DNA of 8,815 bases from an uncultured Lachnospiraceae bacterium (GTDB lineage: Bacteria; Bacillota; Clostridia; Lachnospirales; Lachnospiraceae). The translations under genes and the position numbers were made by a program. The number at the start of each line of letters is the position of its first letter. Position 1 is the first letter of the stretch. The stretch covers positions 1 to 8,815 of the forward strand of contig CAMWUP010000067.1 of NCBI GenBank assembly GCA_947177465.1. Reading direction: 5' to 3'. Below are positions 1-5,260 of the stretch, in pieces. The notes under the pieces are model-generated. The model saw only the letters and a list, made by a program, of their open reading frames with translations. It searched no databases and had not been told where the DNA came from.

Positions 1-120
1 CATAATATGCTTCGTCCTCTTCGGCTTCTTCATAAGCTGCCTCGTCAGATTCCGCTTCATAATATGCTTCGTCCTCTTCGGCTTCTGCCTCATAATACGC
101 TTCGTCTTCTACAGCTTCTT
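1..120 (-). repeat. Imperfect tandem repeats inside the acidic gene
   Basis: A 29-bp stretch at 1-29 recurs exactly at 58-86 (offset 57 bp, 19 codons). A diverged copy starts at 91 (offset 33 bp, 11 codons). All offsets are multiples of three, so the repeats expand the coding sequence in frame and encode EDEAYYEAE-type units. The array continues to the left edge and may extend beyond it. Confidence 0.8.
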
Positions 121-316
121 CGTCATACTCGTCCTCGTAATATTCCGTCTCTTCCTCTGCTTCCTCCTCATAAAATCCGTCATCTGTTTCAGAGTCGTCA
201 TAGTCCTCCTCTTCATAGACTTCATCTTCAAATTCTTCTGTATACTCCAAATCATCCCACTCGAGATTTTTGTCTGCCTCATAATCCCGCTTCGTGTGAT
301 TAAACAATTTCTTCAT
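1..316 (-). CDS. Acidic Tyr-rich repeat protein, N-terminal 105 residues (partial)
   Basis: The reverse strand is open from an ATG at 316 down to the left edge, so only the N-terminus is seen and the function is not recognised. It begins MKKLFNHTKRDYEADKNLEW and then becomes extremely acidic: about 53 of 105 residues are Asp or Glu, and no Lys or Arg appears after residue 16. Tyr and Ala fill most other places. The last 35 or so residues are built from an 11-residue unit of the type EDEAYYEAEAE. There is no signal peptide or membrane segment in the visible part. A moderate ribosome site (AGAAAGG, complement of about 328-334) and an extended -10 promoter lie upstream. Clostridial membrane enzymes such as LytR-CpsA-Psr or LTA-synthase-like proteins can carry acidic cytoplasmic tails like this, so it may be the cytosolic leader of a membrane protein; that is a guess. 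The gene is transcribed away from the SGNH-like gene. Confidence 0.75.
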   Translation of the reverse strand, partial: MKKLFNHTKRDYEADKNLEWDDLEYTEEFEDEVYEEEDYDDSETDDGFYEEEAEEETEYYEDEYDEEAVEDEAYYEAEAEEDEAYYEAESDEAAYEEAEEDEAYY

Positions 317-361
317 CCTGTCACATACCTTTCTGTGGTTGGCTCTTAACAATTCTGTAAC

Positions 362-390
362 ATTATATCATTATCCCTAATCTCAATCAA
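362..390 (-). promoter_or_regulatory. Extended -10 promoter for the acidic-repeat gene
   Basis: On the minus strand, TTGATT (390-385) is followed by a 17-nt spacer and a perfect TATAAT (367-362), with a TG one base upstream of the -10 (370-369). This is a sigma-A extended -10 arrangement. The predicted start is near 355, giving a leader of about 40 nt before the ATG at 316. It is seen by eye and not tested. Confidence 0.6.
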
Positions 391-535
391 GGCGCAATCC
401 AAGCTGAAACACCGCTATTTTCTTATTTTTTTATGAAGTTCCTTTACCTTGCTGGAGCCTTTTACCTCATTTTCCTTATTTTTGTATCTTGTTTGTATCA
501 TTTCTTTACTTTTTATTAAATATTTTGTGCAGGAC

Positions 536-565
536 TGGACAATCTTTCCATATATATAGTACAAT
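536..565 (+). promoter_or_regulatory. Promoter for the SGNH-like gene
   Basis: TGGACA at 536-541 and TACAAT at 560-565 are each five of six matches to the sigma-A consensus and are spaced by 18 nt. The predicted start is near 572, giving a leader of about 53 nt before the ATG at 625. An overlapping TATAGT (555-560) would give a spacer too short for this -35. Confidence 0.5.
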
Positions 566-624
566 CAAACAAGTTTAAATACAGGAATGTAAAAGTGCCG
601 CACCGCGGCGGAACGGAAGGAAAT

Positions 625-1596
625 ATGGAAAAAGACAATAAGAAATTCAAGATAAGCTTTCACCTGATTTTTGTGGTTATCTCCATTCTGGCCATTATCA
701 TTATCGTCAGCAAATTTTGGGGCTTCGGACGCGGTATCACGCAGGAAGAAATCGACGCCATACCGGTTCCCGACAATCCTGAGATAACCGTCTACGACAC
801 CTTTTACAAAATCGAGGATACAGCAGGATTTCCCGAGGACGACGGCGTAACCACGATTGTCTGCTTCGGAAACGCACCCTTTGCCGATGACAGAGAGGCC
901 TCAGATAATCCCTGTAAGCTTCTTGCCGCAGAAACGGGAGCTGTTGTTTACAACTGCGCTATCCCCGGCTCCTATATGAGCACCTCCAACGAAGCCTTTT
1001 CTGCCGATTATCCCATCGACGCATTCAGCTTCTATCACCTTGCTGCCGCTGCCGCCGGAAACGGCGACATTTTACATTCTGCCGTCAATGCCATGGGAGA
1101 GCTTGACAGCGATACCAAGGCGGCAGTAGAGCTTCTGCAGAGCATCGACTTTAACACGGTTGATTTTATCTACATTATGTATGACGGAAGCGACCATTTT
1201 GCAAAACGTGCCATTTACAATGAAGGAAATATGTCCGACACCCGCTTTTTCGCAGGCTCCATGATATCGGGTATTCAACTGATTCGTCAGGCTTATCCTT
1301 GGATTCAGGTAGTCGTTATGTCGCCCGCCTTTGCCTATGACCTCGCTGAGGACGGCAGCTTCATCAACAGCGATTCCAAGGAGTTCGGCACAGGACGTTT
1401 GTCCTCCTACTTCTTCTACCAATATGACGCCTGTATGGATGCGCAAGTGACCTTTATCGACAATTTCTATGGCGGCATAAACGAAGACAATGCAGCCGAT
1501 TATCTGACCGACAATGTGCACCTCAATGCGGAAGGCAGAAAGCTTATCGCGGCGCAGATGAAAAAGGCTTTGGATAAGCTCACGGATACAGAATAA
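625..1596 (+). CDS. Membrane-anchored SGNH/GDSL-hydrolase-like protein (nucleophile block altered)
   Basis: This is a 323-residue protein with a basic N-terminus and one hydrophobic segment at about residues 10-29 (signal anchor), so the rest probably lies outside the cell. The body resembles SGNH/GDSL hydrolases, which remove acyl groups from glycans or lipids. CFGNAPFADD (80-89) sits where the GDS nucleophile block is expected, NCAIPG (110-115) matches the second block, YDGSD (186-190) may correspond to the GxND block, and TDNVHLNAEG (295-304) carries the DxxH dyad (D296, H299). The expected Asp-Ser of block I reads Asn-Ala, so ordinary Ser catalysis is doubtful. The ATG at 625 is preferred because GGAAGGA (615-621) precedes it at ideal distance; an in-frame GTG at 595 would add ten residues but has no ribosome site. 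The gene is monocistronic, with its own promoter and the shared terminator at 1626-1651. The fold assignment is by motif only and remote. Confidence 0.7.
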   Translation: MEKDNKKFKISFHLIFVVISILAIIIIVSKFWGFGRGITQEEIDAIPVPDNPEITVYDTFYKIEDTAGFPEDDGVTTIVCFGNAPFADDREASDNPCKLLAAETGAVVYNCAIPGSYMSTSNEAFSADYPIDAFSFYHLAAAAAGNGDILHSAVNAMGELDSDTKAAVELLQSIDFNTVDFIYIMYDGSDHFAKRAIYNEGNMSDTRFFAGSMISGIQLIRQAYPWIQVVVMSPAFAYDLAEDGSFINSDSKEFGTGRLSSYFFYQYDACMDAQVTFIDNFYGGINEDNAADYLTDNVHLNAEGRKLIAAQMKKALDKLTDTE

Positions 1597-1625
1597 AAAA
1601 ATACTTATTAAAAAGTGTTTCCCTA

Positions 1626-1651
1626 AAAAAGCCGGCATGTTCCGGCTTTTT
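1626..1651. terminator. Bidirectional intrinsic terminator
   Basis: AAAAAGCCGG (1626-1635) pairs perfectly with CCGGCTTTTT (1642-1651) across a six-base loop. The T-run follows the stem on the plus strand, and the A-run gives a T-run on the minus strand. It sits between the stop of the SGNH-like gene (1596) and the last stop of the leftward sugar operon (1672), so it should end both convergent transcripts. Confidence 0.9.
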
Positions 1652-1671
1652 GCATTTTGGCAGGCTGCTTC

Positions 1672-2442
1672 CTATTTTGACATTCTGTCCGCGTAAACGG
1701 CATACCCGCCAAGCACATCAAACAGTTCAAAGCCATACTCCTCAAAACGTCCTGACAGCTTTTTCCCCTCTGCAAATACCACATAATCGCAGTTCTGCTC
1801 CCGCGCCAGTTCCGCGATTCTTCCCACGTTCAGGGTCTCCTCCTTCAGCAAATCATACAACTCGCTTTGAAAGCCCCACACAGACCACCTGCTAATCAGC
1901 ATTTCCCTGCCATAAGGCATATTTATCCAGGGCGAATACTGACGGACAAACGGTATCAGTTCCTCGGGAAACGCCGCTCTGACCCATTCCCCTTCCACCT
2001 CAATGGCATCGCAGATTTTCACCGCCGCCTCCGGCACATGATACCAATTTTCAGCTTTGGAAAAATAAGGACTTTCATACACCAGACTGCCCGACAAAAT
2101 AATAATACCGCCCAGCGCCGCTCCCACGACCACCCTTTTTTTTCCGGCACACTGCAGCATAAGCCTGACCGCCGCATACGCCAGAACCGGAACTACAGGT
2201 ACCAGCCACAAAATCCGGTAATAGATTTCTTCCCCCGTAAACAAATTGACAATCCTTGCAAAAAGGGGACAGAAAAACAAAAGCAGTACCACGGCAGGCA
2301 TATAAATAAATACAATTCTGGTATTCCGGTTCTTTTCCGTGACAAAGAGCCAGACCAGCGCTGCCAGAAACAACCCCGCTATCATACCGGTTCCGATATA
2401 TCCCTTATACTGGGTCATGACCCAGTTCCACATACTTCCCAT
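1672..2442 (-). CDS. Polytopic membrane protein with C-terminal exterior domain (C-terminal half of a GT-C/DUF6077-like protein?)
   Basis: This 256-residue product has about four membrane segments (residues 17-34, 43-61, 74-96, 104-122) and then a soluble region of about 130 residues. The stretch EEIYYRILWLVPVVPVLAYA (71-90) and the soluble part, with FPEELIPFVRQYSPWINMPY (158-177), resemble the last membrane helices and exterior domain of GT-C-fold lipid-linked sugar transferases and of the DUF6077 family. There is no N-terminal DxD or DE loop, so alone it lacks the likely catalytic end. A strong AGGAGG (complement of 2448-2453), 5 nt before the ATG, supports separate initiation. The upstream ORF is in the same frame and stops only 15 nt earlier, so this could be the second half of one protein. 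It is the last gene of the operon, followed by the terminator at 1626-1651. The family name is from memory and weak. Confidence 0.75.
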   Translation of the reverse strand: MGSMWNWVMTQYKGYIGTGMIAGLFLAALVWLFVTEKNRNTRIVFIYMPAVVLLLFFCPLFARIVNLFTGEEIYYRILWLVPVVPVLAYAAVRLMLQCAGKKRVVVGAALGGIIILSGSLVYESPYFSKAENWYHVPEAAVKICDAIEVEGEWVRAAFPEELIPFVRQYSPWINMPYGREMLISRWSVWGFQSELYDLLKEETLNVGRIAELAREQNCDYVVFAEGKKLSGRFEEYGFELFDVLGGYAVYADRMSK

Positions 2443-2460
2443 GCAAGCCTCCTGCCGCTA
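2443..2460 (-). other. In-frame TAG junction between the two membrane ORFs
   Basis: The first membrane ORF ends in TAG (complement of 2458-2460). The next five codons (CGG CAG GAG GCT TGC) lead in the same frame to the ATG at 2442. Without the TAG, the two ORFs form one reading frame of about 615 codons. The AGGAGG inside this junction is an excellent ribosome site, so reinitiation is also plausible. Confidence 0.8.
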
Positions 2461-3516
2461 TTTCATAATCATGTACATACCCATATAGATTGCCGCCGGC
2501 AGCAGGCAGAGTACAAGCGGAAGCAAAAGCCGCCATCGCTTATAAACCGTCAGCGCACACAACCCAAAGGCGCCGAAAAGCACCGCTGCCAAAAATCCGC
2601 CGAACGTGCTGCACAGGCAGGAAAATGTCGTCAGGCAAAACAACAACAGCCAAAGACTAATTTCCACCTTTTTGTTTTCAGCAAGACGCTCGCCGACCAG
2701 ATACACCAAAAAGAAAAACGCCGGAACCATGATATTGCCCAACGCCGCCTTTCCCTGACGGGTTCTTGTCATTAAAAAGGTTTCCGCCGTATACAGGGAA
2801 TAATTGCCCCACAGAATCAAAATCGCAGTAAAAACCATAAAAACAGGGAGCTGTCTGCGCTTTGCCTTAAACAGCCGGCTCCCGATTAATCCATAGATGC
2901 AATAGGTCAGCGGAATCAAAATCACCGGCAGCGCAACATGTGCCACCGTCGCAGTATGGAGCCCTGTTATTCTCGCCAGAAAAGCAATATACAAAGGAAA
3001 GGGCGCAAGCGCATGCCGCATATCCAGACTGGTAGTGCCTCCGGTGTAGGGCAGATAAAAATACATGGTATCCGTACCGTCGGCAATGGTGGCAGCCGTC
3101 ACAAAATAGGCGTCATCCCCGTCGGCAAAGGTAAGATAACATGCCATAAACAACTGCAGAAGCAGCAGCGCGCCGAATACCACCCACAGGAGGATTTCTC
3201 CCTTTTCCGCTTTCCCTCTCACTGCCTGCAGAGCAGGACGCTTGTGCAGACGATACAGCCAGACAATAACGCCGGCAGCAGACAAAAGAACACAAAGCAC
3301 CGCAAACCACAGCACCAGCGTGGAAAAACGTGCTCCCCTTATAATCAGCGGCACCGACAAAATCTGAAAAACAGCGAGCAACACCAGATAGCCCGCCATC
3401 CACATAAAGCCTGCATTTTTTTCCTGTCTGTCCACAAACGCCGCAATTCCGGCGCCGGCTCCCAGCGGAACCGCCACCGCAAACAGCAGTAATATTCCGA
3501 TTTGCAAAACCAGCAT
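2458..3516 (-). CDS. Polytopic membrane protein, GT-C/DUF6077-like N-terminal portion
   Basis: This 352-residue product is almost wholly hydrophobic, with roughly nine to ten membrane segments. After the fourth segment comes an acidic loop motif, DGDDAYF (residues 132-138 from this start), followed by a long exterior loop with LPYTGGTTSLDMRHALAPFP. Acidic residues in an early exterior loop are typical of GT-C transferases, which take sugars from polyprenyl-phosphate donors; that role here is inference. I recall similar proteins under DUF6077 but cannot check. An ATG at 3522 overlaps the upstream stop, but it sits directly on the GGAGG (complement of 3523-3527). The ATG at 3516 is six bases from that site and is chosen. 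It lies two bases after the aminotransferase stop, so the genes are probably translationally coupled. The product ends abruptly after a membrane helix, which fits a truncated N-terminal half. Confidence 0.8.
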   Translation of the reverse strand: MLVLQIGILLLFAVAVPLGAGAGIAAFVDRQEKNAGFMWMAGYLVLLAVFQILSVPLIIRGARFSTLVLWFAVLCVLLSAAGVIVWLYRLHKRPALQAVRGKAEKGEILLWVVFGALLLLQLFMACYLTFADGDDAYFVTAATIADGTDTMYFYLPYTGGTTSLDMRHALAPFPLYIAFLARITGLHTATVAHVALPVILIPLTYCIYGLIGSRLFKAKRRQLPVFMVFTAILILWGNYSLYTAETFLMTRTRQGKAALGNIMVPAFFFLVYLVGERLAENKKVEISLWLLLFCLTTFSCLCSTFGGFLAAVLFGAFGLCALTVYKRWRLLLPLVLCLLPAAIYMGMYMIMK

Positions 3517-3518
3517 TT

Positions 3519-4652
3519 TCATCCTCCATAAAACGCCTTCACCTTGCCGCTGATGTAATCTGCATCGTCCGGCGTCAGCTTATAGTACATAGGAAGGCGC
3601 AGCAGTCGTTCGCTCTCCCTTGTGGTAAATCTGTCCTCTCCGTGAAAACGCCCAAACTTTTGTCCTGCCGTCGCCGTGTGAAGCGGAATATAATGGAATA
3701 CAGATAAAATATCATTGTCCTTTAAAAATTGGATTAAGGCCGTCCTCTCCTCAATATCCGCCGCCTTCACATAAAACATATGCGCATTGTGGACGCATCC
3801 CTCAGGCACCACGGGCAGTTCAATTCTGCCGCTCTCTGCAAGAGGAGCCAAATTTTCATAATAGCGGTTCCATACCGCCAGCCGCGCTTCGTTCATTTCG
3901 TCCGCCATCTCAAGCTGGGCATACAGATAAGCCGCGTTCATATCGCTGGGCAGATAAGAGGAGCCAAAATCCACCCACGTGTATTTGTCAATCTGTCCTC
4001 TGTAATATTTGGAGCGGTTTGTGCCCTTTTCTCTTATAATCTCCGCCTTCTCTATAAACGCTTCGTCCCGTATCAACAGCGCGCCGCCCTCGCCCATACT
4101 GTAATTTTTGGTTTCATGGAAGGAAAAGCAGCCAAATTCGCCAAAAGTGCCGAGCGCCTTTCCTTTGTAGGAAGACATTATGCCCTGCGCAGCATCCTCC
4201 ACCACATACAGCTTATGCCTTTTTGCGATGTCCATAATCGCATCCATCTCACACGATACGCCCGCATAATGCACCGGCACAACCGCCTTCGTCTTTTCCG
4301 TTACAGCATCCGCAATCAATTTTTCGTCTATGTTCATGGTGTCCGGCCGGATATCCACAAACACCGGTACCGCTCCCCGCAGCACAAAAGCGTTCGCCGT
4401 GGACACAAAGGTGTAAGACGGCATAATAACCTCGTCCCCGGGCTTGATATCTAAAAGCAGAGCCGCAAGCTCTGTCGCATGGGTACAGGAAGTGGTCAGC
4501 AGACATTTTTTCGTCCCCGTCTTTTCCTCCAGCCACGCATTGCACTTTTTTGTAAACTCACCATCGCCGCATATTTTCTGGTTTTTCACAGCCTGTCCAA
4601 TGTATTCCGCCTCTTTTCCCGTATAGGGGGGGACGTTAAAATTATACTTCAT
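3519..4652 (-). CDS. wecE: dTDP-4-amino-4,6-dideoxygalactose transaminase-like (DegT/DnrJ/EryC1/StrS family)
   Basis: This is a 377-residue PLP enzyme, almost the same length as E. coli WecE/RffA, which moves an amino group from glutamate to dTDP-4-keto-6-deoxyglucose to give dTDP-Fuc4N. From this start, TSCTHA (54-59) is the cofactor-phosphate loop, VVEDAAQG (150-157) carries the Asp that contacts the PLP ring, and FHETKNYSMGEGG (178-190) carries the Schiff-base Lys (K182). The stretches REKGTNRSKYYRG and DKYTWVDFGSSYLPSDMNAA, and near the end FHYIPLHTA, FHGEDRFTT and SERLLRLPM, closely follow WecE as I remember it. The ATG at 4652 matches the family N-terminus (NVPPYTGKEAEY) and follows GAGGAG, though only two bases away; an upstream ATG at 4712 would overlap the GNAT gene. 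The GNAT gene directly upstream mirrors the wecD-wecE order. Other DegT sugar aminotransferases are possible if the substrate differs. Confidence 0.88.
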   Translation of the reverse strand: MKYNFNVPPYTGKEAEYIGQAVKNQKICGDGEFTKKCNAWLEEKTGTKKCLLTTSCTHATELAALLLDIKPGDEVIMPSYTFVSTANAFVLRGAVPVFVDIRPDTMNIDEKLIADAVTEKTKAVVPVHYAGVSCEMDAIMDIAKRHKLYVVEDAAQGIMSSYKGKALGTFGEFGCFSFHETKNYSMGEGGALLIRDEAFIEKAEIIREKGTNRSKYYRGQIDKYTWVDFGSSYLPSDMNAAYLYAQLEMADEMNEARLAVWNRYYENLAPLAESGRIELPVVPEGCVHNAHMFYVKAADIEERTALIQFLKDNDILSVFHYIPLHTATAGQKFGRFHGEDRFTTRESERLLRLPMYYKLTPDDADYISGKVKAFYGG

Positions 4653-4671
4653 AGCTCCTCTTTTCCGTCTT

Positions 4672-5220
4672 CTAAAGACTCCCTTTATTTTCTTCTGTAA
4701 TGGGTCCGGCAAGTGCCGCCATCAGTACGATATCCCGAAACTGCCCGTCTATGCACACATCATCCTTAAGATATGCCTCCCGCACAAAACCGGCTTTCTC
4801 ATAACTGGCAATCGCCTGTGCATTGTCCGCAAAAACCCGCAGAAACAAGCGATGCAGGTGCAGCTCCGAAAAGGCATACTGCTTCATCAAAAGCGCCGCC
4901 GCCGTTCCATACCCCTTTCCCCTTGCCTCTGCCTCACCAATAAAGATGCCGTATTCTCCTTTGTGGTGCACCGCATCGATATCCCTGATATACACGGAGC
5001 CAATCTTTTTGTCCCCGTTTTTTTCGCAGATTATCATCTGCACAACCTTGCCGGTACGCACCATGGTTTCCACCCATTTTTCATGGGACTGCCTTGTAAA
5101 CGGCGCCTGATAGATAAATTTCGTGCGCACTGCGTCGCTGTTCCGCCAGCGGATAATGTCCTCCGTGTCCTCGTCCGTCATCGGACAAAGATAAATATTT
5201 TCATCTTCGTATCTGTCCAT
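4672..5220 (-). CDS. GNAT-family N-acetyltransferase (probable amino-sugar acetyltransferase)
   Basis: This 182-residue protein has the GNAT fold of the RimJ/RimL/PseH type. From this start, EYGIFIGEAEARGKGYGT (89-106) spans the strand-4/acetyl-CoA pyrophosphate loop (RGKGYGT at 100-106), and DNAQAIASYEKAGF (132-145) is motif B, with the Asn and Tyr typical of these enzymes. The N-terminal DIIRWRN resembles sugar-nucleotide acetyltransferases such as PseH. It lies 19 nt upstream of the WecE-like gene, so N-acetylation of the 4-amino sugar (a WecD-like role giving dTDP-Fuc4NAc) is the best inference. It is not clearly WecD by length or sequence, and a ribosomal-protein acetyltransferase cannot be excluded. 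The ATG at 5220 is preferred because GAGGA precedes it by five bases; ATGs at 5232 and 5292 lack good sites, and the latter overlaps fkp. Confidence 0.85.
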   Translation of the reverse strand: MDRYEDENIYLCPMTDEDTEDIIRWRNSDAVRTKFIYQAPFTRQSHEKWVETMVRTGKVVQMIICEKNGDKKIGSVYIRDIDAVHHKGEYGIFIGEAEARGKGYGTAAALLMKQYAFSELHLHRLFLRVFADNAQAIASYEKAGFVREAYLKDDVCIDGQFRDIVLMAALAGPITEENKGSL

Positions 5221-5260
5221 CTTAATCCTCATTCTCACACAAGCCGGTCTTAGTGCCGCT

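Larger units (their letters stand above)
317..624. other. AT-rich divergent intergenic region
   Basis: This 308-bp stretch separates the leftward acidic-repeat gene from the rightward SGNH-like gene. It contains one promoter candidate per direction (362-390 minus, 536-565 plus). Between them, about 400-530 is strongly T-rich on the plus strand with no stable hairpin that I could see. A 28-codon hydrophobic ORF (433-519, plus) lacks a ribosome site and is not called. No RNA gene or riboswitch was recognised. Confidence 0.6.

Noticed and set aside
433..519. 28-codon hydrophobic ORF on the plus strand (begins MKFLYLAGAFYL)
   Set aside because: It has no ribosome site and lies upstream of the better promoter. 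A T-rich plus strand readily yields Phe/Leu/Tyr-rich chance ORFs.
595..624. GTG start adding ten residues to the SGNH-like protein
   Set aside because: No ribosome site precedes it, its codons overlap the GC hairpin, and the ATG at 625 has a well-placed GGAAGGA.
1867..2775. Long plus-strand ORF of about 300 codons opposite the membrane genes
   Set aside because: It is rich in His, Arg, Gln and Pro with no domain pattern, as expected for the shadow of hydrophobic genes on the other strand. It also crosses two real genes.
2958..3300. Possible CRISPR array, IS element or tRNA anywhere in the window
   Set aside because: No spaced identical repeats, inverted-repeat ends, transposase motifs or cloverleaf-like sequence were seen. 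The only direct repeats are the coding ones at 1-120.
3780..4454. Plus-strand ORF opposite the aminotransferase
   Set aside because: It is antisense to a clearly conserved PLP enzyme and has low-complexity basic composition with no recognisable motif.
4653..4712. Longer start for the aminotransferase at 4712
   Set aside because: It would overlap the GNAT gene and add 20 basic residues absent from WecE. The ATG at 4652 gives the family length and N-terminus.
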